Source: Billgrantia gudaonensis
GTDB taxonomy: Bacteria > Pseudomonadota > Gammaproteobacteria > Pseudomonadales > Halomonadaceae
Direction: 5' to 3'
Length of the DNA stretch: 64,000 nucleotides
NCBI RefSeq assembly: GCF_900100195.1
Contig: NZ_FNES01000003.1
Span: forward strand, 310,001 to 374,000
Shown: piece by piece, positions 49,288 to 58,288 of the stretch
How the letters are laid out: each line of letters opens with the position of its first letter
Numbering within the stretch: position 1 is the first letter of the stretch
Program-made: the position numbers and the translations under genes
Notes under the pieces: model-generated
Databases searched by the model: none
What the model was told of the DNA's origin: nothing
What the model saw: only the letters and a program-made list of their open reading frames with translations

Positions 49288-51093
49288 TCAGGGGTCACGC
49301 TCGGCATGCTCCACCATCAGTTGCAGACTCTCCCTCCCCCGCCAGCGGTTGCGACTGAGCTTGTAGACGCAACGTAGCCTGTCGCCCACCGAGAAGTCGG
49401 GCAGCTCGCCGGGAGTGAGGGCGCGGAACCAGATGGCACGATGGCTGACGACACCGGCAGAGAGCTCGAGCATCAGGTGCGTGCCATCGGCACCGACCAC
49501 GCGCAGATTCTCGACCAGGAATTCGCCTTCGAACAGCGGCGCATCGAATTCGCGACCGTAAGGGCCCAGGGCATCGAGCTCGGTCAGGGTCGCCAGGTCG
49601 AGTTGGGCGGCGCTGAGCTCGCCGTCGGTGAAGATGCGCGGCCCCAACTCGACATTGCCGAGCCGCTCGGTCACCGCCTGCAGAAAGGCGGCACGGAACT
49701 CATCCAGCCGTTCGTGCGGCACGCCGACGCCGGCGGCGCCGCGGTGGCCACCGAAGCGCGGCAGTGCCGCGGGGGCGAGCTCATGAGCGCGCTGCAGGGC
49801 ATCGCGCAGGTGCAGCGCGTCGATGGAGCGCCCCGAGCCGGTCAACATACCCGGCTGGGCAGCCGGGGTGAGCACCAAGGTCGGCCGGCCATAGGCCTGT
49901 ACCAACCGCGAGGCGACGATGCCCTGAACCCCGGGGTGGCCACTCTCCAGAAACACCAGAATGGCCGGTTGATCGGCGGATAGCGCCGGCAGAGCCAGGG
50001 CCTTGGCCTCTTCCACCATCTCGGCCTCGATGGCCTTGCGCGACCGATTGTCCTGATCCAGCGTGGCCAGGTGACGCTCCGCCGTGGCGTCGTCTTCCGC
50101 GAGCATGTAATGCAATGCCGCGTAGGGATCGTCGAGCCGCGAGCGGGCATTGATGCGCGGCCCCATCTGGAAGGCCAGCGTCTCGGCGTCGAAGGGTACG
50201 CTGTCTTCGCCGAGACGCGTCGCCATGGCGCGCCAACAGGCGGCATCCATGCGGTTGATCAGCGTGAGCCCATGGCTCACCACGGCCCGATTGGCAGGGC
50301 TGGCCCCCAGCGACACACAGTCCGCCACGGTCCCCAGGGCCACGTAGGAAAGCCAGGGCGAGAGCTTGGGCGTGGCCTCAGGCAGCACGCCCCACTCGAT
50401 CAGCACGCTGCGTGACAGCGACATGACCAGCCAGGCGACCATGCAACCGGCGATGGTCGGGTCGGGATAGGGACAGTCGTCGCGGGTGGGGTTGACCACG
50501 GCATGTGCCGAGGCCGGCGGCCCTTCCTGCGGCAGGGCGTGGTGGTCGCTCACCACCACGTCGATGCCTGCAGTGGCGAGCCGGGCGATGCGCGGCTCGT
50601 CGCTGCTGCCGCAGTCGGCAGTGATCACCAGGCTCGGCTGCGGTTTGAGCGCGAGCGTGCGCTCCACCAGCGGCAGGCTGATGCCGTAGCCGTCGTGGAT
50701 GCGGTGGCCGATCAGGCTGTGCAGGCGCGATTCCGGCACCCCGAACAGCTCCACCAGGGTGCGCCGGATCACCACGTGGGAGGTGATGCCATCGACGTCG
50801 TAGTCGGTGAGAATGCCGATGTGCTCGCCGTCGACCACCGCCTGGGCGATGCGCTCGGCGGCCCGGCGCCCGTCGGCAAGCCGCTCGGGGTGCTCGAGAT
50901 AGCGCAGGCTGGGCGACACCAGCGGCGCCAGCTCGCCCGCATAGTCTCCCAGGCGTCCGGCCAGGATGCGGGCCTGCAGCTCGGAGAGCCCCTCGCGCTG
51001 GGCCTGGGCATAGAGCGCCGCATTGCGCGGGCGGGGCACCAAACGCGGGCGCAGGCGTGCGTGAAGGTCGGCGGATTCGGTCACGGCGTCCAA
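49288..51093 (-). CDS. recJ: Single-stranded-DNA-specific exonuclease RecJ
   Basis: 5'-3' ssDNA exonuclease in recombination and mismatch repair. 601 residues. DHH-family motifs: GILTDYDVDGITSHVV (motif I), VITADCGSSDEP (motif II), VVSDHHALPQEGP (motif III), and the DHHA1 region with FGGHRGAAGVGV. Start at 51093. Upstream thrC, hom, dsbC and xerD follow the Pseudomonas order; downstream the prfB-lysS pair found next in Pseudomonas is displaced by the fadL-to-YitT block. Confidence 0.95.
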   Translation of the reverse strand: MDAVTESADLHARLRPRLVPRPRNAALYAQAQREGLSELQARILAGRLGDYAGELAPLVSPSLRYLEHPERLADGRRAAERIAQAVVDGEHIGILTDYDVDGITSHVVIRRTLVELFGVPESRLHSLIGHRIHDGYGISLPLVERTLALKPQPSLVITADCGSSDEPRIARLATAGIDVVVSDHHALPQEGPPASAHAVVNPTRDDCPYPDPTIAGCMVAWLVMSLSRSVLIEWGVLPEATPKLSPWLSYVALGTVADCVSLGASPANRAVVSHGLTLINRMDAACWRAMATRLGEDSVPFDAETLAFQMGPRINARSRLDDPYAALHYMLAEDDATAERHLATLDQDNRSRKAIEAEMVEEAKALALPALSADQPAILVFLESGHPGVQGIVASRLVQAYGRPTLVLTPAAQPGMLTGSGRSIDALHLRDALQRAHELAPAALPRFGGHRGAAGVGVPHERLDEFRAAFLQAVTERLGNVELGPRIFTDGELSAAQLDLATLTELDALGPYGREFDAPLFEGEFLVENLRVVGADGTHLMLELSAGVVSHRAIWFRALTPGELPDFSVGDRLRCVYKLSRNRWRGRESLQLMVEHAERDP

Positions 51094-51206
51094 GCCTGGC
51101 TCCTATGGTTTGCATCCATTGGTACACGTCGGCGGGAGCGCCAGGGTGCCGGGGACATTAAGGCACTCTGTACACCGCTGGTGGCAGATGCCCGCTCCGG
51201 GCTGAT

Positions 51207-51303
51207 CCGGCGACAGACCTATGAGGAGGCGCTGTAAATACGTCCCTGTACGCTACCGATTCCTTCCCTGGAATCGGACCTCCTCTTCGGTCTGTCCCCT
51301 GCG
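51207..51303 (+). repeat. Dispersed hairpin repeat family A, copy 3
   Basis: Arms GACAGACCTATGAGGAGG (51212-51229) and CCTCCTCTTCGGTCTGTC (51279-51296) pair at 15 of 18 positions. The conserved block GGAGGCGCTGTAAATAC...TCCCTGTACGCTA lies between, and the inner stem is CCGATTCC (51256-51263) with GGAATCGG (51270-51277) around TTCCCT. It starts 23 bases beyond the thrC stop. A short TTCTAGCTTTCAGCTTTAG follows, weakly like family C. Confidence 0.88.
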
Positions 51304-51326
51304 CCCCTCGCTTCTAGCTTTCAGCT

Positions 51327-52715
51327 TTAGCGACGATTCTCGGCGACGAACTTCTGCACCTCGGTCAGCTCCGCCGGCAGCACGACATAGCGTTCCTCGC
51401 GCTCCAGCAGGTCCTCCATGTGCGGCGGCAGCGGCACGCCCGGGAAGCCGGCCTTGACCACCGCCTCGGCGAACTTGGCCGGGTGGGCCGTGGCCAGGGT
51501 GATCATCGGCGTCTCGGCGTCGGCGCGCGCCCGCTCGGCGGCGCGGTAGCCGGTGGCGGTGTGCGGGTCGAGGATCTCCTGGGTGCGGTGGTGCGCTTCG
51601 CGGATCGCCTCGAGGATGGTGGCGTCGTCCACGCTGTGGCTGGCGAAGCGCTCGCGCAGGCTGGCCAGCGGCGCCTCGGCCAAAGCGGTGGGCTCGACCT
51701 GGAAGCGCTCGAGCAACGCCGCCACGGCGGCGCCGTCGCGCCCGTAGGCCTCGAACAGCAGGCGCTCGAAGTTGGACGACACCACGATGTCCATGGAGGG
51801 AGCGAGCGTCGCTACCAGCTCCCGCTTGGAGAAGTCATTGGCGGCCAGCGTGCGGTGCAGGATGTCGTTGGCATTGGTGGCGACGATGAACTGCTTCACC
51901 GGCAGCCCAGAGCGATACGCCATGTAACCGGCGAAGACGTTGCCGAAGTTGGCCGAGGGCACGCAGAAGCTCACCGCGCGGTGCGGCGCACCCAGCGCCA
52001 CGGCCGAGGCCACGTAGTAGACGATCTGGGCCATGATGCGCGCCCAGTTGATCGAGTTCACCGCCACCAGGCGCGTGCCGTTCAGGAACGCCTGGTCGGC
52101 GAAGCTCGCCTTGACCATCGCCTGGGCGTCGTCGAAGTTGCCCTCGATGGCGATGTTGAAGACGTTGTCGGCGAGCACCGTGGTCATCTGGCGGCGCTGC
52201 ACTTCCGAGACGCGGTTGTGCGGGTGGAGGATGAAGATGTCGAGGTTGTCGCAGTGGCGGCACCCTTCGATCGCCGCCGAGCCGGTATCCCCCGAGGTGG
52301 CGCCCATGATCACCGCGCGCTCGCCGCGCTTGGCCAGGAAGTGGTCGAGGATGCGGCCGAGCAGTTGCAGGGCTACGTCCTTGAAGGCGAGCGTCGGACC
52401 GTGGAAGAGCTCGAGCAGGAAATGGTTGGCATCGAGCTGGTTGAGCGGCACCACGGCATCGTGGCTGAAGGTGGCATAGGCGTCGCGTACGATGCCACGA
52501 AACGTCTCATCGTCGATCTCGCCGCCCACGTAGGGCTGCATGACGCGAAAGGCGATCTCGGCATACGACAGCCCGGCCATGGCGGCCAGGTTCTCATGGG
52601 ACAGCCGGGGAACGGTCTCCGGAACATAGAGGCCGCCATCGCTGGCCATCCCGGTGAGCACGACCTCCTCGAAACTGAGCGCGGGCGCCTGCCCGCGGGT
52701 ACTGATATAACGCAT
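51327..52715 (-). CDS. thrC: Threonine synthase
   Basis: PLP enzyme converting O-phosphohomoserine to threonine. 462 residues. Family start MRYISTRGQAPALSFEEVVL, the PLP lysine in HGPTLAFKDVALQLLG, and the phosphate loop in IMGATSGDTGSAAIEG. Upstream is hom, giving the threonine pair hom-thrC; 86 bases between them are taken by repeat C. No leader peptide of the E. coli thr type was seen. Confidence 0.95.
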   Translation of the reverse strand: MRYISTRGQAPALSFEEVVLTGMASDGGLYVPETVPRLSHENLAAMAGLSYAEIAFRVMQPYVGGEIDDETFRGIVRDAYATFSHDAVVPLNQLDANHFLLELFHGPTLAFKDVALQLLGRILDHFLAKRGERAVIMGATSGDTGSAAIEGCRHCDNLDIFILHPHNRVSEVQRRQMTTVLADNVFNIAIEGNFDDAQAMVKASFADQAFLNGTRLVAVNSINWARIMAQIVYYVASAVALGAPHRAVSFCVPSANFGNVFAGYMAYRSGLPVKQFIVATNANDILHRTLAANDFSKRELVATLAPSMDIVVSSNFERLLFEAYGRDGAAVAALLERFQVEPTALAEAPLASLRERFASHSVDDATILEAIREAHHRTQEILDPHTATGYRAAERARADAETPMITLATAHPAKFAEAVVKAGFPGVPLPPHMEDLLEREERYVVLPAELTEVQKFVAENRR

Positions 52716-52731
52716 GCTTCACTCCGTGAGT

Positions 52732-52799
52732 GACGAGCTTCGAGCCTCGAGCTACGAGCTGTCTGTGCTCGAAGCCCGAAGCTCGCGGCTCGAAGCCGA
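52732..52799. repeat. Repeat family C, copy between hom and thrC
   Basis: GAGCTTCGAGCCTCGAGCTAC then GAGC-TGTCTGT-GCTCGAAGCCCGAAGCTCGCGG. The arms GCTTCGAG and CTCGAAGC are complementary and the whole can fold as a hairpin. Modules match 15813-15936 and 41566-41625. Confidence 0.7.
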
Positions 52800-52801
52800 A
52801 A

Positions 52802-54118
52802 TCATTCCTGCTCGTCGAGGCTTTCCACCCGAATGCGGGTGACCGAACCGGCGATATCGGCCATCGACTCGATCTGGCGGATCGCCTCGTTCATGTGCTT
52901 CTCGCGACAGCTGTGAGTCAGCAGGATGATCGGCACCAGTTCGCCTTCGGTGGCCTCCTTCTGCACCAGCGCCTCGATGGAGATGCCCTGCTCGGAGAGA
53001 ATGGTGGCCACTCGCGCCAGCACCCCGGGGCGATCCACCGCCAGCAGCCGCAGGTAGTAGGCGGTGACGATGTCCTCCATGGGCAGGATCGGCTGGTTGC
53101 CGTCGCCCTCGCCGATGCCGCTGAAAGCGAGATAGGGCACCCGATAGTGGTGATCGGTGGCGATGTCGCGGGCCACGTCGAGCAGATCGGCGACCACCGC
53201 CGAGGCGGTCGGCTCGGCACCGGCACCGGCACCGTAGTAGAGGGTCGGCCCCACGGCATCGCCCATGATGGCGATGGCGTTCTTGACGCCGTGCACATTG
53301 GCCAGCAGGCGATCCTTGGGAATCAAGGTGGGGTGCACGCGCAGCTCGAGCCCGGCGTCGGTACGCTTGGAGATGCCCAGGTGCTTGATGACGTAGCCCA
53401 GGTTGTCGGCCTGTTCGACGTCGTCGAAGGTGACCCGCGAGATCCCCTCGGTGTAGGCCTTCTCGAACTGCAGCGGCACGCCGTAGGCGATGGATGCCAG
53501 AATCGTGAGCTTGTGGGCGGCGTCGATGCCTTCGACGTCGAAGGTCGGGTCCGCCTCGGCATAGCCCAATGCCTGAGCTTCGGCCAACACGTCCTCGAAG
53601 GCGCGCCCTTCGCTGCGCATGTGGGTGAGAATGTAGTTGCCGGTGCCGTTGATGATGCCGGCCACCCACTCGATGCGGTTGGCGCCGAGCCCCTCGCGCA
53701 GCGACTTGATCACCGGAATGCCGCCGGCCACGGCGGCCTCGAAGGCGACGATCACGCCCTGCTCGTGAGCGGCCTTGAAGATCTCGTTGCCGTGCACGGC
53801 GATCAACGCCTTGTTGGCGGTCACCACGTGCTTGCCGTTGGCGATGGCCGTGAGCACCAGTTCGCGAGCCACCTCGTAGCCACCCAACAGCTCGACCAGC
53901 ACGTCGACGTCGGGATTGCGCGCCACCTCGTAGACGTCGGTGGTGGTCTTGATGCCGGTGAGGTCGCACTCAGGGTTGAGGCTGCGATGCGCGACCTGTT
54001 CGACGACGATCGGGCGGCCGGCCCGCCGGGCGATGTCGTCGGCATTGCGCATCAGCACGTTGAAGGTGCCGCCACCGACGGTCCCCAGACCACAGATTCC
54101 CACTCTCACCGGTTTCAA
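52802..54118 (-). CDS. hom: Homoserine dehydrogenase
   Basis: Reduces aspartate semialdehyde to homoserine, on the path to threonine and methionine. 438 residues, monofunctional. Rossmann motif VRVGICGLGTVGGGTFNVL, then ANKALIAVHGNEIF, AGIINGTGNYILTHM with the catalytic region KLTILASIAYG, and a C-terminal ACT domain (about 355-430, starting YYLRLLAVDRPGVLARV). The start is TTG at 54118 (family start M-KPVRVGICG) with GGAG seven bases upstream; a longer frame exists but is not conserved. Confidence 0.94.
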   Translation of the reverse strand: MKPVRVGICGLGTVGGGTFNVLMRNADDIARRAGRPIVVEQVAHRSLNPECDLTGIKTTTDVYEVARNPDVDVLVELLGGYEVARELVLTAIANGKHVVTANKALIAVHGNEIFKAAHEQGVIVAFEAAVAGGIPVIKSLREGLGANRIEWVAGIINGTGNYILTHMRSEGRAFEDVLAEAQALGYAEADPTFDVEGIDAAHKLTILASIAYGVPLQFEKAYTEGISRVTFDDVEQADNLGYVIKHLGISKRTDAGLELRVHPTLIPKDRLLANVHGVKNAIAIMGDAVGPTLYYGAGAGAEPTASAVVADLLDVARDIATDHHYRVPYLAFSGIGEGDGNQPILPMEDIVTAYYLRLLAVDRPGVLARVATILSEQGISIEALVQKEATEGELVPIILLTHSCREKHMNEAIRQIESMADIAGSVTRIRVESLDEQE

Positions 54119-54219
54119 TGTCCTGCTCCCCTGATCGTTGTGTGTCCAGATTGTGAAGGGCGTGACGGTGCCTGGCACCGGCCGCCCTTTCATCGACGGC
54201 GAGGATGTCGCCGCTGCTG

Positions 54220-54960
54220 TCAGTCGTTCAACCCGAGCATGCCGGCCAATCGCTCCGCAGGCACGTAGCCTGGCACCAGACGGCCGTCCGGCAGCACGAT
54301 GGCCGGCGTGCCCTTGACGCCGAGCGCCTGCCCCAGATGATACTGCGCCTCGACCGGATTGTCGCAGTCCGTGCCGTTTTCGAGCGACTCGCCGCGCTTG
54401 GCCGCCGTCATGGCGACTGCCGGGTTGTCGGCACACCACACCTGCTCGAGCAGCCGCGCGCCCTTGGCATTCATGCCGGTGCGCGGAAAAGCCAGGTAGT
54501 GTACCTCGATCCCCAGTTCGTTGAGGCGCGGCACTTCTTCATGGAACTGGCGGCAGTAAGGACAGGTCGTGTCGGTGAACACCACCACCTCGGCCTGGGT
54601 TTCGGTCGTGTCCCGATAGACAACCCGCTCCTCTTCGGGCACCTCGGCCAACCGCTCGGCACGCTCGCCGTTGCGGGTCCGCTCGCTGAGATTGACCAGC
54701 CCCTGCTCGCCGTTCTCGTAGAGATCCCCTACCAGAAAGTACTCGCCATCGGCATCGCTGTAGAAGGTCTCGCCGTTTTCCAGGAGAACTTCGAAGAAAC
54801 CTTCCAGCGGCGTCTCGCGAACGCTTTCCACCGGCATCGACTGACCGCGCACTTCGAGACGCTCGGCCAGCCGTTCGGTCTCGCTGGCGTGTGCGGTGAC
54901 GGACAGAGTCAAGCTCAGGGCCAACAGAACACCGGTACGACGCAAGGACGTTTCGAACAT
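54220..54960 (-). CDS. dsbC: Thiol:disulfide interchange protein DsbC
   Basis: Periplasmic disulfide isomerase. 246 residues: signal peptide (VLLALSLTLSVTAHA), N-terminal dimerisation domain (about 25-90), and a thioredoxin fold with the CPYC active site in TDTTCPYCRQFHEEV (about 134) and the cis-Pro in VKGTPAIVLPDG. A second Cys pair (VWCADN and GTDCDN) matches the structural disulfide of DsbC. Start at 54960 with GAGG six bases upstream. Between xerD and hom as in Pseudomonas. Confidence 0.94.
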   Translation of the reverse strand: MFETSLRRTGVLLALSLTLSVTAHASETERLAERLEVRGQSMPVESVRETPLEGFFEVLLENGETFYSDADGEYFLVGDLYENGEQGLVNLSERTRNGERAERLAEVPEEERVVYRDTTETQAEVVVFTDTTCPYCRQFHEEVPRLNELGIEVHYLAFPRTGMNAKGARLLEQVWCADNPAVAMTAAKRGESLENGTDCDNPVEAQYHLGQALGVKGTPAIVLPDGRLVPGYVPAERLAGMLGLND

Positions 54961-54962
54961 GA

Positions 54963-55856
54963 TCAACCTCTGGGGTGATGGGCGGAGTGCAGGGCTTCGA
55001 GGCGCGCCTGCGCCACATGGGTGTAGATCTGGGTCGTCGAGAGATCGCTGTGACCCAGCAGCAGCTGTACGACACGCAAGTTGGCACCATGATTCAACAG
55101 GTGCGTGGCAAAAGCGTGGCGCAAGGTGTGCGGTGACAAGGGTCTCTGAATATCGGCAGCACGCGCATGTGCCTTGATGCGATGCCAGAACGCCTGCCGG
55201 GTCATGCAGGCATCGCCCCGACCGGGAAACAGCGCCGGTCGCGCCGGATCCCGCATCAGGCCCCCTCGCGCCGTACGCAGATAGCGCGTGAGCCAGTGTA
55301 CGGCTTCCTCGCCCAGCGGGACCAGCCGATCCTTGTCGCCCTTGCCACGCACCCGCACCACTCCCTGGCGCAGGTTGACGGCATCGGTGGTCAGGCCGAC
55401 CAACTCCGAAACGCGCAGCCCACAGCCGTAAAGCACCTCGAGCATGGCTCGGTCGCGTACCCCCAGGTCGGTGGCGACGTCAGGCGCGGCCAACAATCGC
55501 TCGACCTCGGCTTCGTCCAGGGTGTTCGGCAGGCCCGGTCGCACTCGTGGCAGACGTACCTCGGTCAGCGGGTCACTGGCAATGTGCCCTTCGATCAACG
55601 CCCAGCGATAGAAACGCCGCAGGCTCGACAACAGCCGGGCGTTGCTGGCCAGCCGGTAGCCGGCCGCGCGGCGTTCTTCGAACCACGCCGGCAGCGTCTC
55701 CGGCTGGGGGGCGAGCAGGCTGTCGCCCGCGGCCTCCAACTGGGCGGACCAAGCTTCCAGGTCACGGCGATATGCCGCCAGGGTGTGGTCGCTGGCCCCC
55801 TGCTCGAGCCACAGCGCATCCAGAAACGTCTCGAGCAGAGGAGTGTCTCGACTCAT
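54963..55856 (-). CDS. xerD: Tyrosine recombinase XerD
   Basis: Site-specific recombinase resolving chromosome dimers at dif with XerC and FtsK. 297 residues. N-terminal SAM-like core-binding domain (about 8-95), catalytic domain with Arg in LYGCGLRVSELVGL, HTLRHAFATHLL, the His in LLLGHSDLSTTQIYTHV and nucleophile Tyr in that motif. Placement next to dsbC supports XerD rather than XerC. Stop is 3 bases before the dsbC start. Confidence 0.95.
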   Translation of the reverse strand: MSRDTPLLETFLDALWLEQGASDHTLAAYRRDLEAWSAQLEAAGDSLLAPQPETLPAWFEERRAAGYRLASNARLLSSLRRFYRWALIEGHIASDPLTEVRLPRVRPGLPNTLDEAEVERLLAAPDVATDLGVRDRAMLEVLYGCGLRVSELVGLTTDAVNLRQGVVRVRGKGDKDRLVPLGEEAVHWLTRYLRTARGGLMRDPARPALFPGRGDACMTRQAFWHRIKAHARAADIQRPLSPHTLRHAFATHLLNHGANLRVVQLLLGHSDLSTTQIYTHVAQARLEALHSAHHPRG

Positions 55857-55882
55857 GGCCCCTTCCTCCAGGCCGAAATCAC

Positions 55883-55917
55883 GAAACCCCGCCCCGCGAA
55901 TGCGGTGGCGGGGTTTC
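55883..55917 (-). terminator. Terminator of the rpsP-rimM-trmD-rplS operon
   Basis: Long stem: GAAACCCCGCC (55883-55893) pairs with GGCGGGGTTTC (55907-55917), extended by CCGC/GCGG with one bulged T and a GAAT loop. It lies 33 bases after the rplS stop. Confidence 0.85.
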
Positions 55918-55949
55918 CAGTCTGTGCAACGAGTCCATGCAACGGTTCG

Positions 55950-56306
55950 TTACGACAGCTTCTCCTTGATGCGGGCAGACTTGCCGCTGCGCTCGCGGAG
56001 GTAGTAGAGCTTGGCCTGGCGCACGTCGCCCCGACGCTTCACCTCGATGGAGTCGACCAACGGACTGTAGGTCTGGAAGGTCCGCTCGACGCCCACGCCG
56101 TGGGAGATCTTACGCACGGTAAAGGCAGAGTTGAGACCGCGATTGCGCTTGCCGATGACGACGCCTTCGAAGGCCTGAAGACGCTCGCGGTTGCCTTCCT
56201 TGACCTTGACCTGGACGACCACGGTATCGCCGGGGGCAAACGCCGGCACCTCTTTGCTCATCTGCTCGGCTTCGAGCGCCTGGATCACCTTGTTCTTGCT
56301 GCTCAT
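55950..56306 (-). CDS. rplS: 50S ribosomal protein L19
   Basis: 118 residues: [20 protein letters not shown] at the start, [19 protein letters not shown], then the basic C-terminus [18 protein letters not shown]. The start at 56306 has GAGG with suitable spacing. Last gene of the conserved rpsP-rimM-trmD-rplS operon. Confidence 0.97.
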   Translation of the reverse strand: MSSKNKVIQALEAEQMSKEVPAFAPGDTVVVQVKVKEGNRERLQAFEGVVIGKRNRGLNSAFTVRKISHGVGVERTFQTYSPLVDSIEVKRRGDVRQAKLYYLRERSGKSARIKEKLS

Positions 56307-56427
56307 GACATTGACTCCTCGATAACTTGACCCACCGGACGGCTTGAATTGCCGGCGGATCGTGACCCCGGCGCTCGAGCGAGCTCGAGAGCGCGGGTGC
56401 TTGGTTGGTGACACAGGTGCACGGTGA

Positions 56428-57234
56428 CTAGTGCTGTGCCGTGCCCTGCACCTCCGCCTTGTCGGCGTATTCTTCGATGAACTCCGCGAGCAGCTCCCGC
56501 TGCTCGTCGCTCAACGCCCTGCCCTCCAGCAGGTCGGGGCGCCTTAGCCAGGTCCGCCCCAGCGACTGCTTGATTCGCCAGCGCCGAATGGCACCGTGAT
56601 TGCCGCTGAGCAGCACCTGCGGTACCCGCCGGCCGTCGATTTCTTCCGGCCGCGTATAGTGCGGGCAATCCAGCAACCCTGCGTTGAAGGAGTCCTCGAC
56701 CGCGGAATCCTGATGTCCGAGAACACCCGGCACCAGCCTGGCCGCGGCATCGATCAGCACCATGGCCGGCAGCTCGCCGCCGCTGAGCACATAGTCGCCG
56801 ATCGACCACTCCTCATCGATGTCGGCTTCCACGACCCGCTCATCGATGCCTTCGTAGCGCCCGGCCACCACCACCAGAGGTGGGCCGGATGCCAGTTCCT
56901 GCACGCCCCGCTGATCCAGTCGCCGCCCCTGGGGCGACAGATAGATCACTCGCGGGCGCTGGCCGGTGGCCTCGACGGCCCGCTGCCTGGCGGCGTGAAT
57001 GGCTGCCCGCAGCGTATCGACCTTCATCAGCATGCCGGGGCCGCCGCCATAGGGGCGATCATCCACGGTGCGATGGCGGTCGGTAGCATGGTCGCGCGGA
57101 TTCCAGAACTCCAGCGCAACGCGCCCCGTGGCCACCGCCCGTCCGGTGATGCCATGGCGAGCGATCGCCTCGAACATTTCCGGAAACAGCGAGACGACGC
57201 CGACCCACAGCCCGGCTGCAGCTCGCTCGGTCAA
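56428..57234 (-). CDS. trmD: tRNA (guanine-37-N1)-methyltransferase
   Basis: SAM-dependent methyltransferase of the SPOUT fold acting on G37 next to the anticodon. 268 residues. Seen: [40 protein letters not shown], the knot region [12 protein letters not shown] and CGRYEG-like [13 protein letters not shown], then [15 protein letters not shown]. Overlaps rimM by 4 bases. Identity is secure. Confidence 0.97.
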   Translation of the reverse strand: MTERAAAGLWVGVVSLFPEMFEAIARHGITGRAVATGRVALEFWNPRDHATDRHRTVDDRPYGGGPGMLMKVDTLRAAIHAARQRAVEATGQRPRVIYLSPQGRRLDQRGVQELASGPPLVVVAGRYEGIDERVVEADIDEEWSIGDYVLSGGELPAMVLIDAAARLVPGVLGHQDSAVEDSFNAGLLDCPHYTRPEEIDGRRVPQVLLSGNHGAIRRWRIKQSLGRTWLRRPDLLEGRALSDEQRELLAEFIEEYADKAEVQGTAQH

Positions 57235-57788
57235 AACGTCGGATCCCAGTCGACCGTCATCCGACCCGCTTCGCGATCCACGGCAACGATCACTTCATCG
57301 GGCAGAAAGGGCAGCAGTCGTTCGCGATCGTCGATGGCTGCCGGTTCGCCAAGGGGATCCCCCCGGACCACGAGAACATCGTTGGCGCCGGTCTCGAACA
57401 GGTACTGGACCCGACCGAGAACCTGGCCTTCGCGGGTCACCACCGTGAGCCCCTCGAGCTCGTACCAGTAGTAATCACCGCGCGGCAGCGACGGCAGTGC
57501 CGACTTGGGCAGCAGGATCTCGGCACCGGCCAGCGCCTCGGCCGCCTCGCGGGTGCCGCAGCCTTCGAGTTGCGCCACCAACCCCTTGCCGTGACGCCGC
57601 CCTTGAACCAGGCGATAGCGGCTCAGTACATCACCCTGACGCACCACCCACTCGCCGTAGTCGAGGATGCCGTCCATTGGGCTGGTGTAGGAGTAAACCT
57701 TGAGCCACCCCTTGACGCCGTAGGGGCTGGTCAACTTGCCCAGCACCACATGGTCGCCCGCCTCATGGCGTTCGGCCTGCGCGTTCAT
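57231..57788 (-). CDS. rimM: Ribosome maturation factor RimM
   Basis: 16S rRNA processing factor binding S19 in the 30S head. 185 residues: N-terminal RimM domain ([20 protein letters not shown]) and C-terminal PRC-barrel ([15 protein letters not shown], then the family end VDWDPTF). Its last bases overlap the trmD start by 4. Follows rpsP by 23 bases. Confidence 0.96.
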   Translation of the reverse strand: MNAQAERHEAGDHVVLGKLTSPYGVKGWLKVYSYTSPMDGILDYGEWVVRQGDVLSRYRLVQGRRHGKGLVAQLEGCGTREAAEALAGAEILLPKSALPSLPRGDYYWYELEGLTVVTREGQVLGRVQYLFETGANDVLVVRGDPLGEPAAIDDRERLLPFLPDEVIVAVDREAGRMTVDWDPTF

Positions 57789-57811
57789 GATGCCACCCCC
57801 GGCGGGCAGGC

Positions 57812-58060
57812 TCAGGCCTGCTTGCGGGCTTCCTTGACCAGCTCGGCCACGCGAGCCGAAAGCTGGGCGCCATGCTCCTGCCAGTGAGCGATGCGATCCA
57901 GATCGACGCGCAGGCGCTCTTCACCGCCGCGCGCAATGGGGTTGAAGAAACCCAGGCGCTCGATGAAGCGGCCGTCCCGCGACTTGCGCGAGTCGGTCAC
58001 GGTGAGATGATAGAAGGGACGCTTCTTGGCGCCACCACGTGCCAGACGAATGGTAACCAT
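57812..58060 (-). CDS. rpsP: 30S ribosomal protein S16
   Basis: 82 residues: [40 protein letters not shown], the standard S16 sequence. First gene of rpsP-rimM-trmD-rplS; promoter candidate at 58143-58171. Confidence 0.97.
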   Translation of the reverse strand: MVTIRLARGGAKKRPFYHLTVTDSRKSRDGRFIERLGFFNPIARGGEERLRVDLDRIAHWQEHGAQLSARVAELVKEARKQA

Positions 58061-58142
58061 GGCCTAGTCTGTCCTTCGGTTGTGTTGGATTCGGTCACGA
58101 CGATGGCCGCGGCATTCGCGGTCCTGCCAGTGAAGACGCAGC

Positions 58143-58171
58143 ATTCTACGGAAAACAGCCCCGCTTGGGAA
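58143..58171 (-). promoter_or_regulatory. Promoter of the rpsP operon
   Basis: Minus strand: -35 TTCCCA (58171-58166), 17-bp spacer, -10 TAGAAT (58148-58143), about 83 bases upstream of the rpsP start. Confidence 0.55.
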
Positions 58172-58288
58172 CCTTTTTCGGGCCCAGAAGCCTGCTGGAC
58201 TTGACCGATCGTCGCGAGAAGCTCGGGGTTCGAGACAGGTTCATCGACCCGACGAGGCGAATGACGCGCCATTCGACGAGCCAGGCGC

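Noticed and set aside
54119..54439. Upstream extension of hom by over 100 residues
   Set aside because: The conserved Hom N-terminus begins at the TTG with an SD; the upstream part overlaps the dsbC 3' end and is not family-like.
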